Virus record (IMG/VR): IMGVR_UViG_3300042867_000123
Coordinates: 1-22,121 of that record
DNA from: a virus
Strand: one strand, 5' to 3'
Length of the DNA stretch: 22,121 bases
Shown here: piece by piece, positions 1 to 7,579 of the stretch
Position numbering within the stretch: position 1 is the first letter of the stretch
How the letters are laid out: the number at the start of each line of letters is the position of its first letter
Translations under genes and position numbers: made by a program
Notes under the pieces: generated by a model
Seen by the model: only the letters and a program-made list of their open reading frames with translations
What the model was told of the DNA's origin: nothing
Database searches by the model: none

Positions 1-330
1 AATGTACCAAAATATAAAGGTACTGCCTAAAACTAACAAGGCTAATATAGGTGTAATGATTTTATTTAATAAAGGTGCTTTATCACTTGTCGCAATATCA
101 ATTTCACGCTTACGAGCTGAGTCCATTTCTTTCTGCTCAATATCCATTTGCTTAGTTAATTCAACTTCCATTAACTGAGTGTGTTTATTAGCTTCCTCAA
201 TTAGTTTTAATTTAATAGCTTCCTTTTCTTCTTTAGATAAAGTAAATTCGTCAACTGTATTGCTAATTGTTTCTATTAACTTAGAGCCACCTCCTGCTAA
301 TATGTTTGTTATGAATTTTGGTAAAGGCAT
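1..330 (-). CDS. 3TM-holin-like protein, 3' part missing
   Basis: An ATG at 330 opens a frame that runs off the left window edge after 110 codons. It starts MPLPKFITNILAGGGSKLIE, followed by an acidic, helical region (TLSKEEKEAIKLKLIEEANK) and a SARKREIDIATSDKAPLLNK segment. An apolar segment, ITPILALLVLGSTFIFWY, lies at the visible end. This order (short GGG segment, EEK helix, SAR-RE-I then membrane segments) matches the Holin_3TMs type. It lies next to the M15 endolysin, as expected for a lysis cassette. The remaining membrane segments are beyond the window. Confidence 0.7.
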   Translation of the reverse strand, partial: MPLPKFITNILAGGGSKLIETISNTVDEFTLSKEEKEAIKLKLIEEANKHTQLMEVELTKQMDIEQKEMDSARKREIDIATSDKAPLLNKIITPILALLVLGSTFIFWYI

Positions 331-331
331 A

Positions 332-739
332 TTATGTAATTATTAAAACCATGTTTCTATTTCCACTCATTTTATAACTGATATGCACCCAGCTATAATC
401 GTATTCATTAATTAATTGATCGAAATATAAATTAGCTTTACACCAATCAAATAACTTTTTATTTTCTTCTTTACTTCCTGCGCTAATATCCATCGCCTCA
501 CCGGTACAATGTTGTGAAGTTTTAGAACCTTTAACTGCCTTGTTTAGTTTTTCATTTCTAAAGAAACTATTAATTTTAATAGGCTTGCCATACCATTTAC
601 GCAAAGGCTCAAAACAAAAGTCTGCTACCTTTTCCATATTATTAAGTTGAGCATTATTAGGTTTGTTATCTATGCCTAATCTTAAAGCTGTTGGGCTTAA
701 TATTGCCTCCTCTAATGTTATGTGTTCGGATATATTCAT
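332..739 (-). CDS. Endolysin-type peptidase M15 (D-Ala-D-Ala carboxypeptidase-like)
   Basis: The 135-residue protein matches the Peptidase_M15_3 pattern. It begins SEHITLEEAILSPTALRLGI, then has a PIKINSFFRNEKLN segment. The zinc ligands are H77 and D84 in SQHCTGEAMDI and H119 in SWVHIS; an acidic residue before the last His (E112 or D114) is a plausible catalytic base. M15 enzymes cut peptide bonds in cell-wall stem peptides, so this is the likely endolysin. There is no signal peptide, consistent with export by a holin. It is coupled to the upstream small membrane protein by TAATG, and lies one base from the 3TM-holin-like gene. Confidence 0.85.
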   Translation of the reverse strand: MNISEHITLEEAILSPTALRLGIDNKPNNAQLNNMEKVADFCFEPLRKWYGKPIKINSFFRNEKLNKAVKGSKTSQHCTGEAMDISAGSKEENKKLFDWCKANLYFDQLINEYDYSWVHISYKMSGNRNMVLIIT

Positions 740-990
740 TATTCATCTTCTCCTTTTATTGTTGGACTTGTTGGCAATGTTGCAACTTGCTTAGGAAAAC
801 TGTTTACTTTAAAATTAACTTCTAAAGCTGAAATTCTAAAGTCATGCGCTTGAAAAGTTAGATCGCTTTTGCTTTTATAACTTTCAATTTTGTTAGACAA
901 AATAGATAATTGAGTAAAGTAAGCTATTGCAGCCGCAACAATATAAGCAACTTCTTTAAATTCAAACCTTAATTTAGAAACCTCATTCAT
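739..990 (-). CDS. Single-span membrane protein with coiled-coil (holin or spanin-like)
   Basis: I chose the ATG at 990 because it overlaps the upstream TGA closely and starts the MNEVSKLRFEFKEV segment; a start at 1032 would add only a basic run inside the previous gene. The 83-residue product has one transmembrane segment (about residues 14-30, VAYIVAAAIAYFTQLSIL), then a helical coiled-coil-like domain (SNKIESYKSKSDLTF) and a Pro/Thr-rich acidic tail. Small one-span proteins next to endolysins are often holins or inner-membrane spanins. The stop shares one base with the endolysin ATG (TAATG), giving tight coupling. Confidence 0.6.
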   Translation of the reverse strand: MNEVSKLRFEFKEVAYIVAAAIAYFTQLSILSNKIESYKSKSDLTFQAHDFRISALEVNFKVNSFPKQVATLPTSPTIKGEDE

Positions 991-1333
991 AGTAATATAG
1001 TGCTTTATTTTTCTTTTTATCTTGTAAATCAAATCTTACTCTAATGACTAAAGCACCGCAAGCTGCGCCCCAAATAGTCATGCCCATATCTTTATTAGAA
1101 TAAACGCCCCTATCCATTTTTTTATCCCAAACAACCTCTTTTAATATCCCTGCCGTTGTACCGGCTACAAAGCCCGTTAAGGCACTTAGAAACGGTTTAT
1201 CAATCATTTGATTAGTAACTTCGGCTGTTAGTACTGTAATTCCAAAACCAGCGTAAAAGTGTTTTGTTTTATCGTCTATCTGCGAGTTAAGACAAATAGA
1301 CGACAACAAAAATATGATTAATAATTTACCCAC
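983..1333 (-). CDS. Putative exported membrane protein, YfiM/DUF2279-like
   Basis: The start is GTG at 1333, overlapping the upstream gene by eight bases. The 116-residue product has an N-terminal signal-like segment (MGKLLIIFLLSSICLNSQ), then DDKTKHFYAGFGI, an apolar AGTTAGILKEVVWD region and a NKDMGMTIWGAACGALVIRV region. The DKTKH-AG ... KE-D ... D-M order resembles YfiM/DUF2279-like small membrane proteins. The apolar segments may insert into a membrane, and the C-terminus is charged. It sits in the lysis region but has no proven lysis role. A Cys at residue 14 does not form a good lipobox. Confidence 0.6.
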   Translation of the reverse strand: MGKLLIIFLLSSICLNSQIDDKTKHFYAGFGITVLTAEVTNQMIDKPFLSALTGFVAGTTAGILKEVVWDKKMDRGVYSNKDMGMTIWGAACGALVIRVRFDLQDKKKNKALYYYE

Positions 1334-1505
1334 GTTTTTTTAATTCCTCATTAATGAATTTAATGTTAGCTTGATTTTGCTCAATGATAGCAAGTGAATC
1401 ATAAACTAAGGCTTTTAATTCAGTTGTAGAATAGTCTTCAATTTTCTTTTGTGTTGGGTCGGTTGCTGCAACTTCCTCAACTACTTCTATTTTATCTGTT
1501 TTCAT
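1326..1505 (-). CDS. Small phage protein, 59 residues
   Basis: An ATG at 1505 opens a 59-codon frame ending in TAA at 1326. The product has an acidic N-terminal section (MKTDKIEVVEEVAATDPTQK) followed by a helical coiled-coil-like part (STTELKALVYDSLAIIEQNQ, then NIKFINEELKKRG). The ALVYDSLAIIEQ pattern followed by an I-N-E-E helix is common in small proteins beside fibres in Bacteroidetes phages. It overlaps the GTG start of the next gene by eight bases and lies 18 bases after the fibre stop. A small assembly or chaperone role for the fibre is possible, but not shown. Confidence 0.65.
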   Translation of the reverse strand: MKTDKIEVVEEVAATDPTQKKIEDYSTTELKALVYDSLAIIEQNQANIKFINEELKKRG

Positions 1506-1523
1506 GCTGTAAATATAATAAAA

Positions 1524-3197
1524 TTATGCTAGCAATCCGATTGTTCTTAAAGCCCTTACTATTTTTTCAAGTGTGTACCCATCAAAAGTATCATCGTGCT
1601 TAACGTTTCCGCCTGTTCCGCTTACAACGGTAGCAGAAGCCACAGCAGTAGTAGGTTGTACTATTGGTGTAGAATTGTAGAAACTCAACTTTTGTGATGT
1701 CGACGTACCTATCTTTATCCCAGTAGTTGTATCTATTTTTAAATCAGAAATTAAAGCATTTGCCGAATTAAACCATAGCACTTTATTACCAGCACCATCC
1801 GCAATAATTACATTGTTAGCAAGCGTAGAACTTAATCCAGTTACCTGAGCGCCTATAATTGTATTGCTTCCACCTGTTGTTATCCCCCTTCCAGTATTCC
1901 AACCAATAGCGGTATTAAATGTTCCGCTAGTATGGTCATATAAAGTATTTTTACCTACACCTGTATTAGAACCTCCTGTTGTTTGAAATAAACTTAAATC
2001 GCCAACCGCTGTATTTCCAGTAGCAGTTTGGTTTGAAAAAAGAGCATTAGTACCGATAGCTACATTTTGAGTTCCAGTAGTATTTGAATATAATGTTTCT
2101 GTACCAAAGCCAACGTTAAAACTACCAGTTGTTAGTCTTAAAGCAAAATATCCAAAAGCGCAATTTTTTGTACCTACTATATTTGTTAGTAATGCATTTG
2201 CTCCAAATCCAGTGTTTAAATTAGTAGTTAAGTCATCAGCCACACCGCAACCACTTCCAAAGAAAGTAGAACTTCCTAATCCCTCTTGTGATACCCTTCC
2301 GTTAAACCCAGCAGCATAATTATTAGTTATAGTTGCATTAGTTCCAACGGTAGGGGCATTTACAAAAAGCGAATACGCATTGGTTATTGTACTTGCACCG
2401 ACAAAAGAGTAAGTAGGGCTATTAATTAAAAAACCATGTTGAGCCGTTACAGCACCTGTATTTCTTTGAAGTGTACCTAAAGTGAATGAAACAGTAGGAA
2501 TATTAGCACTTGCCGTTTGAGTTGTATGATTAGCAGCAGTAAAAGTAAAGTTAGTAATAGCACCGCTTGATTGTGCTGCATTTGTAAATACTAAATTACC
2601 ACTTACGCCTGTTATCTGTGGGGTAGTTATATTAGTTGTAAAAGTTGGACTAGTTCCAAAAACTAAACTACCACTTCCTGTTTCGTCGCTTATTACACCT
2701 GCTAATTGAGATGAAGTAGTTGCTGCAAATACGCTTAAATTTTGAGCGTTAACAGCCGCTAAAGTTGTACCGCCTAATCCTGCTAAAGTGTAATTTGGAA
2801 CGTTTAAAACGTTTGCAATTAACGTAGATGCCCCACTTGAACCTGTTGTTGTTAGTGAAGTCGCTGCCGTTCCTAATGTAGTTAAATAAGTTGAACTATC
2901 AACCGTACCATCCGCTTTTAAAAACTGAGTAGAAGTACCACCTGTTTTTATAAAGCCAGTTGTTTCTATTGTTGTTGTTGCAACTTGACCAGCCGTTAAA
3001 ACTTGCTGAATAGTTGGAGTTGACGCACTTACCGTTGGTAAAAAAGACAAAGCACTTAAAGCCGTTACACCATCGCCTAACTTAAATAAGCCAGTCGTAT
3101 CATGATAGGCAGGCTCACCTGCTTTTAATACCATTGCAGCGTTAGCGGTAAACCATGCTGTGTTCTTTGGGTCGTATCTAAATTCTACTGTTGCCAT
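1524..3197 (-). CDS. Long tail fibre with YadA-head-like repeats
   Basis: The 557-residue protein begins with a fibre attachment motif, MVLKAGEPAYHDTTGLFKLG then DGVTALSAL (residues 22-50), common in phage fibres. A shaft rich in Thr, Ser, Ala and Gly follows, with TQFLKADGTVDSSTYL. Residues 328-450 hold eight repeats of 16-17 residues, each beginning N-x-x-hydrophobic-G, such as NVAIGTNALFSNQ and NTAVGDLSLFQTT, as in the beta-roll head of YadA-type trimeric adhesins. The C-terminus, DGYTLEKIVRALRTIGLLA, is a common fibre ending in Bacteroidetes phages. Trimeric assembly and binding to host surface are inferred. It is in the far-left tail region, separate from the fibres near 12-13 kb. Confidence 0.8.
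   Translation of the reverse strand: MATVEFRYDPKNTAWFTANAAMVLKAGEPAYHDTTGLFKLGDGVTALSALSFLPTVSASTPTIQQVLTAGQVATTTIETTGFIKTGGTSTQFLKADGTVDSSTYLTTLGTAATSLTTTGSSGASTLIANVLNVPNYTLAGLGGTTLAAVNAQNLSVFAATTSSQLAGVISDETGSGSLVFGTSPTFTTNITTPQITGVSGNLVFTNAAQSSGAITNFTFTAANHTTQTASANIPTVSFTLGTLQRNTGAVTAQHGFLINSPTYSFVGASTITNAYSLFVNAPTVGTNATITNNYAAGFNGRVSQEGLGSSTFFGSGCGVADDLTTNLNTGFGANALLTNIVGTKNCAFGYFALRLTTGSFNVGFGTETLYSNTTGTQNVAIGTNALFSNQTATGNTAVGDLSLFQTTGGSNTGVGKNTLYDHTSGTFNTAIGWNTGRGITTGGSNTIIGAQVTGLSSTLANNVIIADGAGNKVLWFNSANALISDLKIDTTTGIKIGTSTSQKLSFYNSTPIVQPTTAVASATVVSGTGGNVKHDDTFDGYTLEKIVRALRTIGLLA
1848..2216 (-). repeat. Eight protein-level YadA-head-like repeats in fibre gene
   Basis: The repeat units start at Asn residues 328, 345, 361, 378, 395, 411, 428 and 445 of the fibre. 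The period is 16 or 17 residues, and each unit has a conserved small-hydrophobic-Gly turn. The DNA of the units is well diverged, so this is an old structural repeat rather than a recent tandem duplication. Confidence 0.75.
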
Positions 3198-3791
3198 TTA
3201 TAAAGTTTGAATAATTGTTGCAGGTGCAGGGTCTGTTAATGTTTGAATAATCTCTTGCAATACCTCAACCGTGTAAGTACTATTAGGATTAAGTGTTGCT
3301 ATTACGTTTCCGTTTTGGTCTAAGATTGAAACTAAACCAGCGGTGTTATTATTAGGTGTTAAACAAGTTGAATGGTCATAATGTTGAACTACATTTAATT
3401 CAAAGCCCCAACCACTCACATCGTCATCGTAAACCGATTGTAAAGGTTCTAATGTTATACTTTCATTTACTGTGCAATTATAAATACTTTGTAAATCCGA
3501 TCTAATTTGTGAGAATACTTCCAAAGCTACTTTCTGCATTTCACTCATTAGCACATCCATATTTCTGTTATCTTGGTGTACTAAGTCTAAAAATACAAAA
3601 GCAAAAGACGAACTATGTATGTTAATGTCTAATGTAACTGGGTTAACAGTAACACCCATTAAAGGGTATGTTATTTCATTAGCAGCCCCAAACTCAGGCA
3701 CTCTATCAAACAAAAAAGTACCACTACTTAGTTGGTTGTGGTTTGTTTGTTTGTCTTGGAATAACTGTTTTAGTTGGTTTTGGCTTAACAT
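3198..3791 (-). CDS. Neck/tail-completion-like structural protein
   Basis: The 197-residue protein starts MLSQNQLKQLFQDKQTNHNQ and continues with FLFDRVPEFGAANEITYPLM, strand-rich FAFVFLDLVHQDNRNMD and helical SEMQKVALEVFSQIRSDL segments. It then has SITLEPLQSVYDDDVSGWGF. This order (N-terminal helix, YPLM, D-x-x-x-x-N-x-x, long helix, Asp-rich turn) is one I associate with a small protein after the connector in Bacteroidetes phages, proposed to be a neck or tail-completion component. The start at 3791 keeps the conserved N-terminal helix, even though it overlaps the small gene by 68 bases. The stop is followed directly by the fibre gene start. Confidence 0.55.
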   Translation of the reverse strand: MLSQNQLKQLFQDKQTNHNQLSSGTFLFDRVPEFGAANEITYPLMGVTVNPVTLDINIHSSSFAFVFLDLVHQDNRNMDVLMSEMQKVALEVFSQIRSDLQSIYNCTVNESITLEPLQSVYDDDVSGWGFELNVVQHYDHSTCLTPNNNTAGLVSILDQNGNVIATLNPNSTYTVEVLQEIIQTLTDPAPATIIQTL

Positions 3792-3843
3792 TTGCTTTCT
3801 CGAATTGTTCTAATTTCTTAATATGTTCTTTTTTGATTCCCAT
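3724..3843 (-). CDS. Small basic protein, 39 residues, nested into next gene
   Basis: An ATG at 3843 directly follows the connector TAA and opens a 39-codon frame ending in TAG. The product begins MGIKKEHIKKLEQFEKA and continues with Lys/Pro/Thr-rich residues (KPKPTKTVIPRQTNKPQPTK). It overlaps the first 68 bases of the next gene in another frame. Direct TAA-ATG adjacency and charged, non-random composition support a real coupled gene. It could instead serve as a short leader peptide that brings ribosomes to the next start. No function is recognised. Confidence 0.5.
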   Translation of the reverse strand: MGIKKEHIKKLEQFEKANVKPKPTKTVIPRQTNKPQPTK

Positions 3844-4383
3844 TTATTTATATAAATATTTATAACAATCATCGCAGTCATTATCGTCAATCATAATGCC
3901 GCTTGTAAAGTTGTTTCTATTAGGCATTATTTCATCACGCTCTACATTGCTAATGTATAAAGGATAGCTACTAACATATCTATTTAAATAGTTAGTTACT
4001 CTTTGTGCGTAAATCTCAGCTTTGTTTTTAGACCTATCCATTAAGAATTGAATCTCGGCTAAATCGGCTGCACTAGAATTTTCGCTATTCTTAATCATTA
4101 CACCCTTATTCATTAGCCTATACTTCATGTCTGGCATAGCCTCCATTTTAGCGTAATGCAACATACAAGGCACAACTAAATCTAATAACGTTTGGTTTAA
4201 AACGGTTACCGTTGATGTGGTAACTTGGTTTAATACTTCGTTATATAAATTAGTACCTAATAAAGGAATAATATAAAAGTCTTGCACCTCTTGTAAAATT
4301 GGTGTTAAGATGGTCATATCAACATTTTTGTTTATGTTGGTATATTCCTTTAGATAGTTTTCTGATATTAATAAACTTGCCAT
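3844..4383 (-). CDS. DUF6712-like head-tail connector protein
   Basis: This 179-residue, mainly helical protein starts SLLISENYLKEYTNINKNVD and contains a PILQEVQDFYIIPLLGTNLY segment, the pattern I recall for DUF6712-type proteins next to portals in Bacteroidetes phages. A central LVVPCMLHYAKMEAMPDM helix and a Tyr/Asp-rich C-terminus with CDDCYKYLYK follow. Helical proteins in this place usually form the connector ring under the portal. The ATG overlaps the portal stop as TAATG. The stop is immediately followed by the ATG of a 39-codon small gene. The family call is from memory of the pattern. Confidence 0.65.
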   Translation of the reverse strand: MASLLISENYLKEYTNINKNVDMTILTPILQEVQDFYIIPLLGTNLYNEVLNQVTTSTVTVLNQTLLDLVVPCMLHYAKMEAMPDMKYRLMNKGVMIKNSENSSAADLAEIQFLMDRSKNKAEIYAQRVTNYLNRYVSSYPLYISNVERDEIMPNRNNFTSGIMIDDNDCDDCYKYLYK

Positions 4384-6485
4384 TATTTCTTAGTTCTAGA
4401 TTTAGTTATTGCTTTCCAAATGTGACGGCAATAAGCAGTTGTTTGTTTGGTCTCGGGATTAGTATAAAAACCACCTCTAAAAGACCAAGGATCTTCGCCA
4501 AACACATTAGTAATATCATCAATACCCTCACGTGTCCATGTTCTAAATTTACTTAACAAAAGCATTTTTTTGCAAAATGGTCTAGACGTTCCACCCTTTA
4601 ATAAAGCAGGCGCATCAGGGCGTTCTACATATTTGTAAACAGTGTAAAGTTCTGTTTCAACTTCTGGCGTATTCGTTTCTAAACCTTTAGGTGTGATAGT
4701 TATAGTATTGTTTATTGTAGATATTAATCCTGCAACAACTAAACTGTTAATTATATTCTTTACAGTTTCAATATCTAATCCTAATATTTTTGCAGCCTTT
4801 TCGGGCGTTGTTTCGGGTGCGCCTTTTAATAAATCTAATACTTGTTTTTCTGTATCCGTTACAAATTTATGCTTTGCAAATTCAAAGTTAAAAGCTTCAG
4901 CATTACTTCCAAAGGTTACAAACTCTTCACTTACTATTGGGTCATCATTGTCATCTATTGCACTACCCTCAAATAAACTAAGAACATAGTCAGTCATATC
5001 AACTTGTTTGTCAAACTTACTAAATTGAGCTTCAGGTGTTGCAAATAAAATATTAATGTCTTGGTCGCTTAATCCGTAACTATTCTTAAGCATCATTGCA
5101 GCCACCTCTTTAGTAGTCTTTTGATTGTTAACCTCACGAATTAATCTTTTAATATTAATCCATTGTTTGCCGGTTAAGTTCTTTAAATGCTCATTTACTT
5201 GCGTTTCTGGTATCTGTGCTAAATCACCGTCAACTGTAACTTTATCTTTAATATCAATGCCTAACTTTTTAGCGTAATGCTCACGTAAAGTATCTAAATC
5301 AAATAGTGATTGAAGTAAAGCAGTATCAAAAGGTAAATCAACATTAGCAGGTTGTTTCTGTTTTATTTCTAATAAAGATAAGTCAACACCGTTAACGGCT
5401 GCTAAATCTTTAATAATGTTTAAGTGTATTTCTTGTCTATGCTCAATATAACTAAATAACCATCTTTCAAACTTTTGTAAATAAATAGTGTTATCACCAA
5501 TGTTAACCGAGCCATCAAAAATAGCCGCTAAAGCAGGATCTGTTCTATGGGCTGTAAAGATATTTTGTTGTGAACGTTTAGCAACCTGCTCAAACATTTT
5601 ATCTAAATCGCTTTGTGAAAACGTTGTTAACTCAGCTTTTTGACCGCCTTTGTCAACAAAGTTAAACATCATTTTACCGGTGTTAGAACTTCCTTTGAAT
5701 TTACGGTCAAAGAATTTAGCGTATTTTCTTTGCTCTTCCTGAGTTGGCTCACCATTGAATAAAGATAACATTGCACTTGCAAACATTCCATTCTTTAAAT
5801 GTGAATAGTTAAAGTTAGTTATCTCAATATTTGTTTCAATGTCTTGCAAACCTTGTTGGTAATTTGGAGCAGGATAAATATTACCAAATTCCATAGCACT
5901 CATTACTTCTGTTTTGTAATAAAGTATTTGAGTTCCTGTTCTTATATTAGGGTTAAAAATAGGATATTCAATAAATGATTTATGCTTATGTGCTTGGTCA
6001 TTTACACATCCATTATCGTCAACCCATTGCTCACAATAGAAAAGAGTTTTACCGTCTGGTGAACGTCTAAATTTGCTAAACTCTTGGTTATAAACCTCAG
6101 CTATTTTACCGTTAAAATCGTAAACTATTTGTAAAGCAATACCATCAAATATTTCAAATGGTGTTACGTTTTTTCTAAATAGACTATTCCAATCTTCAAA
6201 GCGATTAGCGTGTGATAAGAATTTATCGTATTGCGCTTGTTGTGCTAACGTTAATTTGCTTTCGTCATAACATAAGCCACGTCCATAAACATGGTCAGCC
6301 TTAGCCTTTATAATAGCACCGTGAACGGCATCTCTATTGTATAATTCTAATAAGTAATTAGGATGTGAGTTATGCTCACCCCATTGTAGATATTTACCGC
6401 TAGATATTTTTCTGATAGCAGGTTGAAACGAGCTATCAAATTCAATTTGTAAAAGGTTACCGACCTGTGTTATATTATTGCCCAT
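4383..6485 (-). CDS. Portal protein with C-terminal winged-helix and Cys/His-containing domains
   Basis: The 700-residue protein is the portal, the ring through which DNA is packaged. The first 420 residues have portal features: HNSHPNYLLELYNRDAVHG near the N-terminus, a GMFASAMLSLFNGEPTQEEQ region, and HRTDPALAAIFDGSVNIGD before a long helix. It is longer than simple portals. Residues about 543-601 look like a winged helix (TPEKAAKILGLDIETVKNII then VVAGLISTINNTITITPKG). Residues about 613-700 form a domain with C638, C686 and H688 and the motifs RPFCKKML and AYCRHIWK, a C-terminal module I recall from Bacteroidetes phage portal or MuF-like proteins. The stop shares a base with the next ATG (TAATG). 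Its place after the capsid gene is unusual. Confidence 0.85.
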   Translation of the reverse strand: MGNNITQVGNLLQIEFDSSFQPAIRKISSGKYLQWGEHNSHPNYLLELYNRDAVHGAIIKAKADHVYGRGLCYDESKLTLAQQAQYDKFLSHANRFEDWNSLFRKNVTPFEIFDGIALQIVYDFNGKIAEVYNQEFSKFRRSPDGKTLFYCEQWVDDNGCVNDQAHKHKSFIEYPIFNPNIRTGTQILYYKTEVMSAMEFGNIYPAPNYQQGLQDIETNIEITNFNYSHLKNGMFASAMLSLFNGEPTQEEQRKYAKFFDRKFKGSSNTGKMMFNFVDKGGQKAELTTFSQSDLDKMFEQVAKRSQQNIFTAHRTDPALAAIFDGSVNIGDNTIYLQKFERWLFSYIEHRQEIHLNIIKDLAAVNGVDLSLLEIKQKQPANVDLPFDTALLQSLFDLDTLREHYAKKLGIDIKDKVTVDGDLAQIPETQVNEHLKNLTGKQWINIKRLIREVNNQKTTKEVAAMMLKNSYGLSDQDINILFATPEAQFSKFDKQVDMTDYVLSLFEGSAIDDNDDPIVSEEFVTFGSNAEAFNFEFAKHKFVTDTEKQVLDLLKGAPETTPEKAAKILGLDIETVKNIINSLVVAGLISTINNTITITPKGLETNTPEVETELYTVYKYVERPDAPALLKGGTSRPFCKKMLLLSKFRTWTREGIDDITNVFGEDPWSFRGGFYTNPETKQTTAYCRHIWKAITKSRTKK

Positions 6486-6885
6486 TTGTTACGATTGATG
6501 TTCTTACATCTTTATAATAAATATTAGTTACCGATGGTGCTTTCCACCACGCCTTGCCATTTCCAACTTCACCTGTTAACGTTCTAATATCTGTTGTATT
6601 TATATTTGCATAATTGAATAAGGCTGCATTAGCCGATTGATAAACGTAGAATGAATAACTACCATAGTCATCAAATAAAACGCTGCCAGTTAAAGGCACA
6701 GCTGCTCCAACGGTTATAACAAAACGTTGCTTGTTATTGTCTAAGTTAGTGTAAGTACTTGTACACGCTACTTTGCGACCTGTATTATCATTAATGAATA
6801 CAAAGACAAATTGAGGATTTGCAATAGTTGAATTTTCCGTTACCGAAATATCAATAGTATTAGCCCCTGTTATTAATTGCATCAT
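6475..6885 (-). CDS. Structural protein of unknown role before portal
   Basis: This 136-residue protein has no enzyme motif. It consists of beta-strand segments (TIDISVTENSTIANPQFVFV, RFVITVGAAVPLTGSV, YSFYVYQSAN) and then EVGNGKAWWKAP near the C-terminus. That last pattern, a YxFYVYQ strand followed by a GKAW turn, looks like small structural proteins found beside portals in Bacteroidetes phages. Its end overlaps the portal start by 11 bases, suggesting coupling. It is the first gene after a terminator and carries the conserved 11-base leader, so it may open a separate transcription unit. A head fibre or decoration role is possible but unproven. Confidence 0.5.
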   Translation of the reverse strand: MMQLITGANTIDISVTENSTIANPQFVFVFINDNTGRKVACTSTYTNLDNNKQRFVITVGAAVPLTGSVLFDDYGSYSFYVYQSANAALFNYANINTTDIRTLTGEVGNGKAWWKAPSVTNIYYKDVRTSIVTNGQ

Positions 6886-6890
6886 ATACT

Positions 6891-6901
6891 TATTAAATAC
6901 T
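6891..6901 (-). promoter_or_regulatory. Conserved leader motif before the 6885 start
   Basis: The mRNA-sense 11-mer AGTATTTAATA ends five bases before the ATG at 6885. This copy follows a terminator, so transcription of the portal unit probably begins nearby. A TAACATTTG sequence just upstream is close to, but one base longer than, the Bacteroidetes -7 consensus TAnnTTTG. A GTTAC direct pair (four-base spacer on the plus strand) surrounds it. Confidence 0.45.
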
Positions 6902-6920
6902 AAAAAGTTACAAATGTTAC

Positions 6921-6951
6921 TAAATAAAAAAGCCCACCTTACAGGGTGGGT
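6921..6951 (-). terminator. Rho-independent terminator
   Basis: In mRNA sense the sequence forms CCCACC-CTGTAA-GGTGGG followed by C and the T-tract TTTTTTATTTA. The six G/C-rich pairs plus U-run are a textbook intrinsic terminator. It ends the unit containing the capsid and the 6978-7514 gene; the next gene starts at 6885, so its promoter should lie between them. Confidence 0.85.
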
Positions 6952-6977
6952 CTTACATTTATATTTTAAAGAATTAA

Positions 6978-7514
6978 TTAAGCAGGTATCAATAGTAAAG
7001 CAGCTAAAGCGTTTGGTACAACGTTTGCGAACGTTCTCTCTTCACCTGTTAACACTATTGTATATCCCGAATCATCATTACCCATTGCACCACTTGCAGC
7101 GGTTGCAGTTGTAATTCTCATTCCGAATTCTTGACCTAATAATCTAAATGCACCGTTCTTATCTTTAACCATCCAAATAGTATCTTGCTTTGCTAACAAT
7201 AAAATTTGTTGAGCCACAGCAGCTTGTTTCTTTGGAATGTATAAATTCAAAGTAATTGCATTCATTAATGTTCCGTTTGTATTAGCGGTTAAAACCTCAG
7301 TCTCATTCGCTTTACCATAGTCAAATTCAAAACCCCACATTTTCTTTCCTGTGTTTAAGAAAGAAGCTACGTTAGTAATACTACCACTTGCAGAGGTAAT
7401 AGTTCCTTGTGTATAGTTAGAAAATTCTACGGCATAAACGTTTGTAAGTCCGGGTGAACCATCTCTACAATCTCTTGCTATTCCCGAGGTTATCGGGCAA
7501 CTTGATAATGCCAT
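6978..7514 (-). CDS. Small structural protein, possible tail tube or head decoration
   Basis: The 178-residue protein starts SSCPITSGIARDCRDGSPG and contains strand-rich segments (GTITSASGSITNVASFL, KKMWGFEFDYG). Its C-terminal part reads FRLLGQEFGMRITT, then GNDDSGYTIVLTGEERTF. This last pattern, with a D-x-x-G-Y-T strand followed by a Glu-rich turn, recurs in small structural proteins of Bacteroidetes phages that may be tail tube proteins. It sits between the capsid gene and a strong terminator, which suggests high-level expression with the capsid. Tail tube, neck or decoration protein cannot be told apart from the sequence alone. Confidence 0.5.
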   Translation of the reverse strand: MALSSCPITSGIARDCRDGSPGLTNVYAVEFSNYTQGTITSASGSITNVASFLNTGKKMWGFEFDYGKANETEVLTANTNGTLMNAITLNLYIPKKQAAVAQQILLLAKQDTIWMVKDKNGAFRLLGQEFGMRITTATAASGAMGNDDSGYTIVLTGEERTFANVVPNALAALLLIPA

Positions 7515-7536
7515 GTTTTTATATTTTTTTAATTAA

Positions 7537-7560
7537 GAGGGGTAAACTTAATTACCCCTC
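7537..7560 (-). terminator. Stem-loop after major capsid gene
   Basis: A perfect 9-pair stem (GAGGGGTAA with TTACCCCTC) encloses a six-base loop between the capsid stop and the next ATG at 7514. In the sense direction it is followed by TTAATT and then A-rich sequence, so it lacks a good U-tract for full termination. On the plus strand it is followed by T-rich sequence, but no plus-strand genes occur here. I favour an mRNA-processing, attenuation or stability hairpin. Confidence 0.6.
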
Positions 7561-7579
7561 AATTTATTTATTTATTTAT

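Noticed and set aside
4299-4989. Plus-strand open frames opposite portal and connector genes
   Set aside because: Low-complexity Ser/Leu/Cys-rich products antisense to well-supported genes, with no leader or neighbour on that strand.
6978-7114. Plus-strand frame 6914-7114 with a promoter in the terminator region
   Set aside because: It is antisense to the structural gene and its start lies in the terminator; the hairpin with U-tract is oriented for the minus strand.
7537-7560. Full rho-independent terminator after the capsid gene
   Set aside because: In the sense direction the stem is followed by TTAATT and A-rich bases, not a U-run, so strong termination is not supported.
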